DNA of 64,000 bases, taken from positions 1 to 64,000 of the forward strand of contig JAQWMX010000007.1 of NCBI GenBank assembly GCA_029246545.1. The letters run 5' to 3'. The translations under genes and the position numbers were made by a program. The notes under the pieces were generated by a model. The model worked only from the letters and a program-made list of their open reading frames with translations. It was not told where the DNA came from and made no database searches. Of this stretch, positions 18,470 to 27,401 are shown piece by piece. The first letter of the stretch is position 1, and every line of letters starts with the position of its first letter. The DNA comes from Gammaproteobacteria bacterium (GTDB lineage: Bacteria > Pseudomonadota > Gammaproteobacteria > Pseudomonadales > Pseudohongiellaceae).

Positions 18470-18775
18470 TTGAAAATCATAAAAATTATTTGCTTGCCAT
18501 TTAGTTTGCTGTTCTTAAATTCGGCAGGCTGGTCGCAATCAGCCAACGATTGGGAATCAGGCGAGCAAATTTTCGATAAGGTATGCCAGTATTGTCATAT
18601 TAATGATGTTGGGCCGATCTTAACGGGCCGTAATTTACCTCCAATTTATTTTTCTACCATTGCTCGCAATGGGCAAAACGCAATGCCAGCTTTTAGGCCG
18701 ACTGAATTATCTGCTGCAGACCTTGAAAAAGTCGCAAATTTTCTGAGTCAAAGTCTTAGTGAGGAAAACCAATGA
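18470..18775 (+). CDS. Class I c-type cytochrome, likely cytochrome subunit of a PCMH-type flavocytochrome
   Basis: A 101-residue exported monoheme cytochrome. The signal peptide ends near GWSQS; the heme motif is C39-Q-Y-C42-H43 and the likely axial ligand is M72 in NAMPAFRP. The TTG start is backed by GGAAGGAG at 18455-18462. The stop overlaps the next start (ATGA), and the flavoprotein gene follows one gene later. Size and context match PchC/EhyA, the small electron-accepting subunit of p-cresol methylhydroxylase and eugenol hydroxylase. It would pass electrons from the flavin to the respiratory chain in the periplasm. Confidence 0.88.
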   Translation: MKIIKIICLPFSLLFLNSAGWSQSANDWESGEQIFDKVCQYCHINDVGPILTGRNLPPIYFSTIARNGQNAMPAFRPTELSAADLEKVANFLSQSLSEENQ

Positions 18776-19269
18776 GTGTTGAGTTTTCCAGACGCCAAAG
18801 TTTGAAAATGATTGGTGCTGCTGGAATACTATCAATCATGCCTTTGGATGCGGTTTCCGCTGGTGATTCAAATCATGCATTTATCATTTTCAGTAAAGAA
18901 AATGAAATGGATGTTTTTACACAGACTATAAATAAGTCAATAGATACAAGTACTATCCAAGTTAACCTCAAAAGTTATGAAAGCTTTTTATCAATATCTG
19001 ATTTGCCTAAAGGGACACTACTTATAGGCTTAGTTAATGAAGCTGAAAAAGTATTGATCGATGCTATTGTGCAAAATCGAAGTGGGATCATAAATACCAC
19101 GGCACGTGTTAATGCTATGAATACTGAAAACTCAATTGCTTTAATTCCGGAAATTGCCGATTCGACAGTTAATTCTGCGCTCTCTTTTTCAAGCGATCAC
19201 AATTTTGATGAAGTCCAAAATAGTGAGTTATCTTCGGGTTCCTTAATTAGTTTTTATGCTTATTTGTAA
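18772..19269 (+). CDS. Tat-signal protein between cytochrome and flavoprotein genes (pchX-like position)
   Basis: A 165-residue protein of unknown function. The N-terminus carries a twin-arginine signal: S-R-R-Q-S-L-K, then MIGAAGILSIMPL and a cleavage-type AVSAG. The remaining 130 residues contain no cysteine, heme or metal motif that I recognise; the central segment (NTTARVNAMNTENSIALIPE) is predicted only as a small alpha/beta domain. It overlaps the cytochrome gene by 4 bases and precedes the flavoprotein by 55 bases. Its position equals that of pchX (unknown function) in the Pseudomonas pchACXF operon, as recalled. A role as export or assembly partner of the flavoprotein is my inference. 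Confidence 0.75.
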   Translation: MSVEFSRRQSLKMIGAAGILSIMPLDAVSAGDSNHAFIIFSKENEMDVFTQTINKSIDTSTIQVNLKSYESFLSISDLPKGTLLIGLVNEAEKVLIDAIVQNRSGIINTTARVNAMNTENSIALIPEIADSTVNSALSFSSDHNFDEVQNSELSSGSLISFYAYL

Positions 19270-19324
19270 GCCTATTCAGTAACGATTTACTAACACCACA
19301 AAATTTATAGTTTAGGAGATTTTA

Positions 19325-20866
19325 ATGGCTGAATTCAATGTTTTACCTGATGGCGTTTCTGCTGAAGATTTCGGTAATGCTATCGAAGAATTTGCTGCAA
19401 TTGTTGGCGACGAAAATGTATTTGTTGCTGCTGATAATCTAAGCAGCTACAACAAAATAATGATTCCAGCTGACAGTGATGATCACGCAGCTTCAGGTGC
19501 GCTGGCACCTGCTTCGACTGAAGAAGTTCAGGCGATCATCGGGGTTTGCGATAAATATATTATTCCGGTTTGGCCTATATCTACAGGTAAAAACTTTGGT
19601 TATGGATCGGCTGCTGCTGCAACTAGGGGTCAGTTGATTCTTGATTTACGCCGTATGAATAAAATTATTGAAGTTGATGCTGAACTGGGTACTGCACTCA
19701 TAGAGCCGGGAGTTACCTATAAACAATTAAAAGACTACCTGGTTGAAAATGAAATTCCATTATGGCTTTCACCACCAGCGCCTTCTGCTCTTGTAAGCCC
19801 AGTTGGCAATGCTGTAGACAGAGGTGTTGGTTATACCCCTTATGGTGATAATTTTTTTATGTCATGTGGAATGGAAGTAGTGTTAGCAGATGGTCAAGTT
19901 CTTCGTACTGGTATGGGTTCAATGCCAAACTCCACAAGCTGGCAGGTATTCAAATGGGGTTATGGGCCATCTTTAGATGGCATATTTACTCAATCCAATT
20001 ATGGCATAGTGACCAAACTTGGTATGTGGTTGATGCCACAACCTCCGGCGTTTAAAGCATTTGTTATTCGATTCCCTGATGATGCAGATATTGAAAGAGC
20101 CGTAGAAATTTTGAGACCTTTACGGATTAATCAAATTATTCCTAATGCTGTTGTTATAGCGCATGCTCTTTGGGAAGGCGGGGCAGAGGTAGTGCGCTCT
20201 GACTATTACCAAGGTGAGGGATCAATTTCTGATGAGGCTGTTGAAACCATGAAATCTGATTTAGGTATGGGTGCCTGGAATATTTATGCCGGCCTTTATG
20301 GTACACCTGATCAGATTGAGCTTAACTGGAATATTGTGAAAGGTGCTTTCGAAGGCTCTGGGGCAATTATTCAGGAAGAAGAAGATATGGTAGGGAATGC
20401 TTCTTTCGAATATCGCGCTAAATTGATGCGTGGCGAAATGACCTTAAAAGAGTTTGGGCTTTATAACTGGCGAGGAGGCGGTGGTTCAGCCTGGTTTGCG
20501 CCAGTCGCTCAGGCCAAGGGTCCCGAAGCTCTGAGTCAAATGGAGCTAGCTAAAGAAATATTAGGTAAGTATGGATTTGATTATGTGGCTGAGTACATTA
20601 TTGGTTGGCGTGAAGGGCATCATATTATTGACCTGTTGTTTGATAAAACTAATGCAGAAGAAACTGCGAAAGCAGGTCAGTGTTTTGATGAGCTTTTAAG
20701 GGAATTTAGTGAGCGTGGCTGGGGATCTTATCGCACGAATATTGCTTACATGGATAAGGTTGCTGATACCTTTGGGCCAGTTAAAAAAGATGTTAATCAA
20801 CGTATTAAACGGGCCTTGGATCCAAAAGGCATCATAGCTCCTGGTAAATCTGGTATTTATACTTAA
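19325..20866 (+). CDS. FAD-linked 4-cresol dehydrogenase / vanillyl-alcohol-oxidase family flavoprotein (pchF-like)
   Basis: A 513-residue flavoprotein. The N-terminal PCMH-type FAD-binding domain has PVWPISTGKNFGYGSAAA and the aspartate/arginine stretch LILDLRRMNKIIEVDAELG. The C-terminal substrate domain contains GKYGFDYVAEYIIGWREG and ends DPKGIIAPGKSGIYT, typical of the PchF/VAO group. It is expected to oxidise the para-side chain of 4-alkylphenols by hydride transfer and water addition, with covalently bound FAD. A cytochrome gene two positions upstream favours dehydrogenase (cytochrome-linked) over oxidase. No signal peptide is visible, although the partner cytochrome is exported. A GGAG ribosome-binding site precedes the ATG. 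Eugenol or vanillyl alcohol are alternative substrates. Confidence 0.92.
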   Translation: MAEFNVLPDGVSAEDFGNAIEEFAAIVGDENVFVAADNLSSYNKIMIPADSDDHAASGALAPASTEEVQAIIGVCDKYIIPVWPISTGKNFGYGSAAAATRGQLILDLRRMNKIIEVDAELGTALIEPGVTYKQLKDYLVENEIPLWLSPPAPSALVSPVGNAVDRGVGYTPYGDNFFMSCGMEVVLADGQVLRTGMGSMPNSTSWQVFKWGYGPSLDGIFTQSNYGIVTKLGMWLMPQPPAFKAFVIRFPDDADIERAVEILRPLRINQIIPNAVVIAHALWEGGAEVVRSDYYQGEGSISDEAVETMKSDLGMGAWNIYAGLYGTPDQIELNWNIVKGAFEGSGAIIQEEEDMVGNASFEYRAKLMRGEMTLKEFGLYNWRGGGGSAWFAPVAQAKGPEALSQMELAKEILGKYGFDYVAEYIIGWREGHHIIDLLFDKTNAEETAKAGQCFDELLREFSERGWGSYRTNIAYMDKVADTFGPVKKDVNQRIKRALDPKGIIAPGKSGIYT

Positions 20867-20941
20867 GCTTGGTCGTTGTCATCGATTAACTCTTAGTTAA
20901 TAATTAATGCTAATAGGTAAATCGGTAACCTTGTATTAAGT

Positions 20942-23086
20942 ATGTTAATCCATGAAAAAAGTCATAATAGACCTGTAGAACTTGGCTCTTACCCGCTAGA
21001 GGCTTTAACTCAAGACCTAAGCATTATTGAACAGGAAAGCCAGCGTCCAGCTATAGCAGGCTCACTTTATCTTGGTTCAGAAAAAAAATTAGCCCAAGCT
21101 TCTAATGCCTATTTAGGCTATTTAGCTCCTTTCTCACAAGGCGATATTGTTCCGCATAAAGCACCAGTGCCTGACTCTTTAGAGCGCAGGTCTGTTGATA
21201 TAAAGGGCGCGATATATTTTCTCGATGCTTCTCATGCAGGTATCTGCAAAATTCCTCAAAATAGCTGCCTAACTAATACTGAGCGATGTGAGCACACATT
21301 TGCCATTATCATCCTTGTAGCCTATGGCAGATTACCCGAACAGGAAAACCTAGCGTATGAGTGGTTAAGCGGAGTCGAGCATGACATTGCTCGATTGCGC
21401 TGTGTTGAAATTGGTGCTTCGATTTCAGGCTACATTCGGAATTTAGGTTTTGAAGCCAGGTCTCACTTTGAAGGTAATACTTTACTTGATTTAAATCGTC
21501 TGGCTGTCTTATCTGGGGTAGCTGAACGCACAGAAAATCAGTTAGATGTCCAAAGTCCATTTTTAGGAAAAAGTTTTGCTTTGGCGGTTATTTCTACTAA
21601 CTATGAATTGGCTGTAGATATACCCTACAAAACAGGCTCCAGAGTTGGTCAATTTTCTCACTGGCGCGGAATTAGCGGCGCGATGTCATCGCGTGAAATT
21701 AGTCGAAGGAAAAAGCGCCAAAGTCATCTCAGCCGTTACCCAATGGAGCAAGTAAAAAGAATAGACCGACCGACAACACTTATTCTTGATGATGAAGTTC
21801 CTCGCGTACCAAAGCGTGCAGCATTTTTTGCACGAGCAGCTCATGGCGATTTGGGTGCTAAGGCACAAAAAGAAGTGACAAGGTTTGCCTATAAACATCC
21901 TATGACTGGGGGCATGATGCCCTTATTAAGGACGCTTGCTGGCAAGCAGGAGGGTGAAGTAACACAACTACAAAGCACAGACTTAACTGATCCAAATGCC
22001 AACGCAAAAGCCCTGAAGTCACTTGCTTATCATTTGGGAGCAGATTTAACCGGCATTTGTGAAATTCCTCGCTATGCTTGGTATAGCCATCATATGGATG
22101 GCAGAGAAATTGAAACTTATCATCGTTATGCCGTTGTTATGCTGATTGATCAGGGACACGGGACTATGGAAGGCGCGAGCGGTGATGATTGGGTATCAGG
22201 CGGGCAGTCTATGCGTGGTTACCTGCGTGGTGCAGAGATTGCTGGCGTTATGTCAGAGTTTCTGCGAGCAAAAGGGCACTCTGCTCGGCCACATACCCAA
22301 GCTGATAGTGACGTTTTACATATTCCGCTGGTCTTGTGGGCGGGTTTAGGTGAGCTAAGCAGGATAGGGGAGTTGGTGCTCAACCCTTATGTTGGTCCTA
22401 GATTTAAATCAGTCGTATTAACAACAGATATTCCGCTCGAAATTGATAAGCCGATAGATTTTGGACTGCAGTATTTTTGTCAAAACTGTTTAAAGTGCGC
22501 GCGCGAATGTCCGGTTAGTGCAATTCCTTTTAAAGAAAAAGTGATGTTCAATGGTTACGAAATATGGAAGCCGGATGTTGAGCGTTGTACACGATATCGG
22601 GTAACAAACCAGAAAGGTTCGGCTTGTGGTCGCTGTATGAAAACGTGCCCTTTGAATAAAGTTGTCACGGCAGATGGATCAATATTACATCGAGTTGGTA
22701 CCTGGTTAGGGGTTCATGCGCGCTGGCTCAAACCAATTATGGTGCCAATCGCTGTGTTTTTTGATGACTGGTTAGGTTATGGCAAGCGTAATCTTGTTAA
22801 AAAATGGTGGTTAGACCTAGAAGTGGTTGATGGTGTTTGTGTTATACCCAAGGCCACTAATGAGCGGGATATTGATGTGACTAGAGATACCTCTGGTGAT
22901 AAATCTCCAGTAGGCTATTATCCTGCCAATGTCATGCCGCCACCTAATTCAACCGAACCGGTTTTGATTAATCATCGTGATGCAATTAAACGCAGTGCGG
23001 AAGTAGAAACTGTCAATGCTGCATTCACTAGGCACAATAATAAAGGTGCAAAACCTGAACACTATATTCCGACAAAAAATATTTAA
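20942..23086 (+). CDS. Cytosolic cobalamin-dependent reductive dehalogenase, NpRdhA-like
   Basis: A 714-residue protein without Tat or Sec signal. Residues about 357-510 form the corrinoid-binding domain, followed by two ferredoxin motifs: C513-x2-C516-x2-C519-x3-C523 and C549-x12-C562-x2-C565-x3-C569. Residues about 85-240 repeat the corrinoid domain without Fe-S motifs; compare AGICKIP with TGICEIP. This duplication and the length match the catabolic dehalogenase NpRdhA of Nitratireductor. Its catalytic Tyr426, Lys488 and Arg552 (numbers from memory) correspond, with a constant +1 offset, to Y427, K489 and R553 here. Expected reaction: reductive removal of ortho-halogens from phenols in the cytosol, using cob(I)alamin or cob(II)alamin and an external reductase. 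It lies 75 bases after the PCMH-like gene. QueG-like non-dehalogenases share the fold but lack this layout. Confidence 0.85.
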   Translation: MLIHEKSHNRPVELGSYPLEALTQDLSIIEQESQRPAIAGSLYLGSEKKLAQASNAYLGYLAPFSQGDIVPHKAPVPDSLERRSVDIKGAIYFLDASHAGICKIPQNSCLTNTERCEHTFAIIILVAYGRLPEQENLAYEWLSGVEHDIARLRCVEIGASISGYIRNLGFEARSHFEGNTLLDLNRLAVLSGVAERTENQLDVQSPFLGKSFALAVISTNYELAVDIPYKTGSRVGQFSHWRGISGAMSSREISRRKKRQSHLSRYPMEQVKRIDRPTTLILDDEVPRVPKRAAFFARAAHGDLGAKAQKEVTRFAYKHPMTGGMMPLLRTLAGKQEGEVTQLQSTDLTDPNANAKALKSLAYHLGADLTGICEIPRYAWYSHHMDGREIETYHRYAVVMLIDQGHGTMEGASGDDWVSGGQSMRGYLRGAEIAGVMSEFLRAKGHSARPHTQADSDVLHIPLVLWAGLGELSRIGELVLNPYVGPRFKSVVLTTDIPLEIDKPIDFGLQYFCQNCLKCARECPVSAIPFKEKVMFNGYEIWKPDVERCTRYRVTNQKGSACGRCMKTCPLNKVVTADGSILHRVGTWLGVHARWLKPIMVPIAVFFDDWLGYGKRNLVKKWWLDLEVVDGVCVIPKATNERDIDVTRDTSGDKSPVGYYPANVMPPPNSTEPVLINHRDAIKRSAEVETVNAAFTRHNNKGAKPEHYIPTKNI

Positions 23087-23134
23087 CTTTTTAAAATTAT
23101 TAGAATTAATACATATAAAAATGGAGTTAGCCCA

Positions 23135-24727
23135 ATGAAAAAAATAAAAATAATATTACTCATTCTTTTGTTTCCCTCAACATTATTGGTTGCTCAGGAA
23201 CAAGCCTTTACAGGTCTCAAGGCAGATGCTGTGGATGCAGTTGATGACATGGAAAAACTTACTCAAGTGGTCGTTGATACTCTATTTTCTTATTCTGAAT
23301 TAGGCTTTCAGGAATTTGAAACCCAAGCTTATTTAACAGGAATACTTGAAGAAAATGGCTTTGATGTGGAGCTTGGTGTTGCCGGTATTCCTTCAGCATG
23401 GTTGGCTAGCTGGGGTAGCGGCTCACCCGTCATAGCATTAGGTTCTGATGTCGATGGAATTCCAAGAGCCTCTCAGATGCCGGGAGTAGCCTATCGACAA
23501 CCAATGATTGAAGGTGCACCTGGACATGGAGAAGGACATAACTCTGGTCAGGCAGTGAACCTTGTGGCTGCTCTTGCGGTGAAAGAAATCATGGAGCGAG
23601 AGAATTTACCTGGCACAATTGTTTTGTGGCCTGGCATTGCAGAGGAACTGTTAGGAACTAAAGCCTGGTATGCCAGAGATGGGATGTTTGATGGGGTGGA
23701 CGCTGTTTTATTCACACACGTAGCCAACAATTTGGGCGTTAGTTGGGGCAGAGGTCGTGGCACTGGCTTAGTCTCAGTAGAGTATATGTTTGATGGAGTA
23801 GCTGCTCATGGAGCAGGAGATCCTTGGCAAGGACGCAGTGCCTTGGATGCCGTTGAACTGATGAATGTGGCTTGGAATTTCCGACGTGAACATTTGCACC
23901 CATTACAACGATCTCATTACGTCATCAGCAATGGTGGTGATCAGCCAAATGTCGTTCCAAGTTACGCCAGTGTTTGGTACTTCATTCGAGAAATTACTGC
24001 CGAGGGTATTCGTGAGAATTTCGCAACTCTGCAGCGTATTGCTGAAGGTGCAGCAATGATGACTGACACTCAAGTTAGTAGACGTATTGTTGGTGCAGCC
24101 TATCCACGTCATTTTAATCGCCCTATAGCTTTAGCGATGGATGAGAATATCCAAAACGTTGGGTTACCTATTTGGTCAGAGGATGATCAACAATTCGCTG
24201 TTGCCTTACAAGAATTGATGGGTTCTGAAGAAACTGAAGGATTGGCAACAGAACTTACGGGTATAGGAGAGCCATTAGAGAATCCTGTCTCTGGAGGCTC
24301 TGATGATATCGGCGACGTTTCTTGGAATGTTCCAACGGTGACACTCAGATTTCCTTCGAATGTTGGTGGCTTGCAAGGCCATCATTGGTCTAGTGCAATG
24401 GCCATGGCAACGCCTATAGCCCACAAAGGAGCAGTTGCTGGTGCAAAAGTTATTGCAACAACCATGATTGATTTATTACAAGATGAAACTCTTGTAGAAG
24501 AGGCGCATAACTATTTTGAAAATGTACAGACAGCTGAAGAACAATACGTGTCTTTTGTTGGGCCGGACGATGCACCAGCTATTGAAAAGAATGCTGAAAT
24601 CATGGAGCAATATCGTCCTTTGTTAGAAGAGTTTTATTTCGATTCTACACAGTACGATACTTATCTTGAGCAGTTAGGAATCGAATACCCGCAATTAGAA
24701 CCAAACACCATTCAGCCTGGTCAATAA
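23135..24727 (+). CDS. Exported M20-family amidohydrolase (AbgB-like)
   Basis: A 530-residue metallo-amidohydrolase with a signal peptide (MKKIKIILLILLFPSTLLVA). The M20 catalytic core shows YSELGFQEFET, ALGSDVDGIP, the histidine/glutamate cluster GHGEGHNSGQA, and a lid domain with VAAHGAGDPWQGRSALDAVE. GGSDDIGDVSWNVPT is characteristic of the AbgB (p-aminobenzoyl-glutamate hydrolase B) subgroup. It is probably a periplasmic amidase releasing an amino acid or aromatic amine. It starts an operon with an aminotransferase, permease and protease behind it; GGAG precedes the start. Confidence 0.87.
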   Translation: MKKIKIILLILLFPSTLLVAQEQAFTGLKADAVDAVDDMEKLTQVVVDTLFSYSELGFQEFETQAYLTGILEENGFDVELGVAGIPSAWLASWGSGSPVIALGSDVDGIPRASQMPGVAYRQPMIEGAPGHGEGHNSGQAVNLVAALAVKEIMERENLPGTIVLWPGIAEELLGTKAWYARDGMFDGVDAVLFTHVANNLGVSWGRGRGTGLVSVEYMFDGVAAHGAGDPWQGRSALDAVELMNVAWNFRREHLHPLQRSHYVISNGGDQPNVVPSYASVWYFIREITAEGIRENFATLQRIAEGAAMMTDTQVSRRIVGAAYPRHFNRPIALAMDENIQNVGLPIWSEDDQQFAVALQELMGSEETEGLATELTGIGEPLENPVSGGSDDIGDVSWNVPTVTLRFPSNVGGLQGHHWSSAMAMATPIAHKGAVAGAKVIATTMIDLLQDETLVEEAHNYFENVQTAEEQYVSFVGPDDAPAIEKNAEIMEQYRPLLEEFYFDSTQYDTYLEQLGIEYPQLEPNTIQPGQ

Positions 24728-24762
24728 ATAGAGTAATTTTTTATAGCGATTAAGGACAAGTA

Positions 24763-25938
24763 ATGAGTAATGCGTCGTACAAACCTGGAAGGCATTTTTT
24801 GCAAATTCCAGGACCTTCTAATGTCCCAGATAGTGTTTTACGAGCCATGGCGCAGCCAGTGATGGATCACAGGGGGCCAGATTTCCCTGCTTTAACCTTT
24901 AATATTCTTGAGCAAATTAAACCTGTTTTTAATACGGAGTCACCCGTTTTTATTTACCCTGCATCAGGTACTGGGGGTTGGGAGTGTGCTTTGCTAAACA
25001 CGCTATCTCCTGGTGATAAAGTCCTGGCTTTTGAGACGGGACATTTTGCAACTTTATGGAAAGAAGTGGCAGACAAGTTGGGTTTAGAAGTGCAGTGGGT
25101 TACGGGTGACTGGCGCCATGGCGTAGATCCTGCAAAAGTTGAAGAGGTTTTGAGAGAGGACAGTGAGCACAACATTAAAGCTGTACTTGCTGTGCACACT
25201 GAAACATCTACTGGTGTTACCAGTCGGATAGATAAAGTTCGTCAAGCTATTGATGCAGCTGCTCATCCAGCTTTATTTTTTGTCGACGCTGTTTCATCTT
25301 TAGCCTGTACAGAATATTTCCATGATGAATGGAAAGTTGATGTCACAGTCAGCGGATCACAAAAAGGCTTAATGCTTCCTCCTGGATTAAGTTTTAATGC
25401 AGTAAGTGAAAAAGCCTTGGCAGCATCAAAACAGTCTAAATCTCACCATTCTTATTGGCGTTGGGATGCGATGCTCAGCTTTAACGCAAAAGGTTATTAT
25501 CCCTACACGCCAAGTACAAACCTGATGTATGGCCTTGAAGAAGCGCTTTCCCTATTACACCAAGAAGGTTTAGCTAATGTTTTTGCTCGGCATCATCGAT
25601 TTGCGGAAGCTACTCGACGGGCTGTAGGCGCTTGGGGCTTAGAAAATATTTGTTTAAACCCTGATGAGTTTTGTAATTCAACAACGGCTGTTTTAGTGCC
25701 TGAAGGAAGTGATGCTGATGCATTACGCACAATAATTTTAGAGCGTTTTGATATGTCTCTGGGTACTGGCTTAGGTAAACTGAAAGGGAAAATATTTAGA
25801 ATAGGCCACATTGGGGACTTCAACGAATTAATGCTAGCAGGCACACTCGGTGGCGTTGAAATGGGTCTCAGTCTTTCTGATATTCCTTATCAAAAGGGAG
25901 GTGTCAATGCTGCATTGGACTACCTCGCTCAAAGCTAA
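24763..25938 (+). CDS. Class V aminotransferase (alanine/serine--glyoxylate type)
   Basis: A 391-residue PLP enzyme of the AGT/SGA family. It begins GRHFLQIPGPSNVPDSVLRAM...MDHRGPDFP, which is typical of serine- or alanine-glyoxylate aminotransferases, and carries the Schiff-base lysine K201 in VSGSQKGLMLPPG. The cofactor-phosphate region ASGTGGWECAL is also present. Expected reaction: amination of glyoxylate to glycine with serine or alanine as donor. It lies 35 bases after the M20 gene and 33 before a GntP permease. A second, diverged class V enzyme is encoded at 47720. Confidence 0.9.
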   Translation: MSNASYKPGRHFLQIPGPSNVPDSVLRAMAQPVMDHRGPDFPALTFNILEQIKPVFNTESPVFIYPASGTGGWECALLNTLSPGDKVLAFETGHFATLWKEVADKLGLEVQWVTGDWRHGVDPAKVEEVLREDSEHNIKAVLAVHTETSTGVTSRIDKVRQAIDAAAHPALFFVDAVSSLACTEYFHDEWKVDVTVSGSQKGLMLPPGLSFNAVSEKALAASKQSKSHHSYWRWDAMLSFNAKGYYPYTPSTNLMYGLEEALSLLHQEGLANVFARHHRFAEATRRAVGAWGLENICLNPDEFCNSTTAVLVPEGSDADALRTIILERFDMSLGTGLGKLKGKIFRIGHIGDFNELMLAGTLGGVEMGLSLSDIPYQKGGVNAALDYLAQS

Positions 25939-25971
25939 GAGCCAAACTAACAAATAATCTAAAGGGAAACA

Positions 25972-27348
25972 TTGATGGATGCTTCTACAGCGGTAAGTAA
26001 TAGCGCCACAGTTTCATTGATTGGTTTTGCGATTGTTATTTTTCTATTGCTGTTTCTTATAGCTAAATGGAAATGGCATGTGTTTTTCGCTTTGCTCATT
26101 CCTATTATGTTGTTCGGTATTTTACCGGGCGTTCAACAAAATAATTTTATCGATGCTTTTGAAAGCGGTTTTGGTAATACGCTAGGTTCAATAGGTGTTG
26201 TGATTGTGCTTGGTTCAATTATTGCGGAGGCCTTAAAGCATACTGGTGCGATACAAGTCATTACCAAATCGATGGTTAACCTGGTGGGCACAAAACGTAT
26301 GCCATTGGCACTTACGCTTACAGGTTTTGTGATTGGTATAGCGATTTTTTCAGACGTAGCTTATGTCATATTAAACCCTTTAGTGCACTCGGCGGCTAAA
26401 ACTATGGGCGTAGGTATTGCCACAATGTCGACCGGTTTAGTTGGGGCATTGCAATTAACCCATGCCATTGTTCCGCCAACACCAGGGCCATTAGCAGCGG
26501 CTGCAATTGTTGGTGCAGATATAGGCAAGACAATTATTTTTGGTGGGATTGCTTGTTTCTTTGGTTCACTCGCAGGCTGGGCATGGGGCGCTTATATAGC
26601 AGGCCCTCGTATTAGCACCCAGGCAAGTGATGAGTTTGAAGGGATTTCCATTGATGATCTTGATGCTGATGGTCCGTCTGAATTACCCAGTGCTCTTAGT
26701 TCTTATATGCCAATTCTTATTCCTATCATCTTAATCGGTACGCAAAGTGTTGTTTCTCTTGTATTTGAAGATGGGCATATTCTCAGAACGATATTCGCCT
26801 ATCTCGGTTGGCCAGTGATCGCGTTATCAGTCGGTGTGTGGCTGGCTTATCGAAATATTAAAAGTGAGGATGATAAGGATAAAGCCAAAGATGAGTGGGT
26901 TGAATCGGCCTTGAAGACTTCAGCCATGATACTCGTGGTGACCGGGTTAGGAGGATCATTAAGTGCCATTCTTCGTGGAACTCCGGCAGTTGATTATATC
27001 GCGGCAATTTTCACGGATTACGGTTTGCCTACCATCATGTTACCATTTGTTATTGGCATAATTGGCAATATGATAACGGGCTCAACAACTGTAGGTGTAA
27101 TAACTGCAGCTTCATTAGTGGCGCCTATGCTTGGTACTCTTGGACTTTCGCCTGAAGCAGCTATGCTTGCTGGTGCTAGTGGTTCGGTCATCATTAAATA
27201 CGTGAATAGCAGCTACTTTTGGGTTTGTACTTCGCTATCACGTTTAAGTGTAGCGGATGCAGTTTTCAGTTATGGCGGTGCAACCCTAGTCGGTGGTTTG
27301 GTGTCTTTTATGACAGTTTGCATCATGTGGATGATTGGATTGATTTAG
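25972..27348 (+). CDS. GntP-family organic-acid:H+ permease
   Basis: A 458-residue membrane protein with about 11-12 hydrophobic segments. The family pattern is clear: LIPIMLFGILPGV near residue 45, GSIGVVIVLGSIIAEALKHT, IFSDVAYVILNPLVHS, LTHAIVPPTPGPLAAA and GNMITGSTTVGVITAASL. GntP members import gluconate, glycerate, serine or other hydroxyacids with protons. Placed directly after an aminotransferase of glyoxylate type, a glycerate- or hydroxyacid-like substrate is a reasonable inference. Confidence 0.9.
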   Translation: MMDASTAVSNSATVSLIGFAIVIFLLLFLIAKWKWHVFFALLIPIMLFGILPGVQQNNFIDAFESGFGNTLGSIGVVIVLGSIIAEALKHTGAIQVITKSMVNLVGTKRMPLALTLTGFVIGIAIFSDVAYVILNPLVHSAAKTMGVGIATMSTGLVGALQLTHAIVPPTPGPLAAAAIVGADIGKTIIFGGIACFFGSLAGWAWGAYIAGPRISTQASDEFEGISIDDLDADGPSELPSALSSYMPILIPIILIGTQSVVSLVFEDGHILRTIFAYLGWPVIALSVGVWLAYRNIKSEDDKDKAKDEWVESALKTSAMILVVTGLGGSLSAILRGTPAVDYIAAIFTDYGLPTIMLPFVIGIIGNMITGSTTVGVITAASLVAPMLGTLGLSPEAAMLAGASGSVIIKYVNSSYFWVCTSLSRLSVADAVFSYGGATLVGGLVSFMTVCIMWMIGLI

Positions 27349-27401
27349 AATTTTAAAATGCAAAGGATTTCAATGTATTGGTAAAAATAAAGGAGTTGGT
27401 A

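Noticed and set aside
20942-23086. Epoxyqueuosine reductase (QueG)
   Set aside because: The protein is nearly twice the length of QueG, has a duplicated N-terminal domain, and keeps residues at the dehalogenase catalytic positions.
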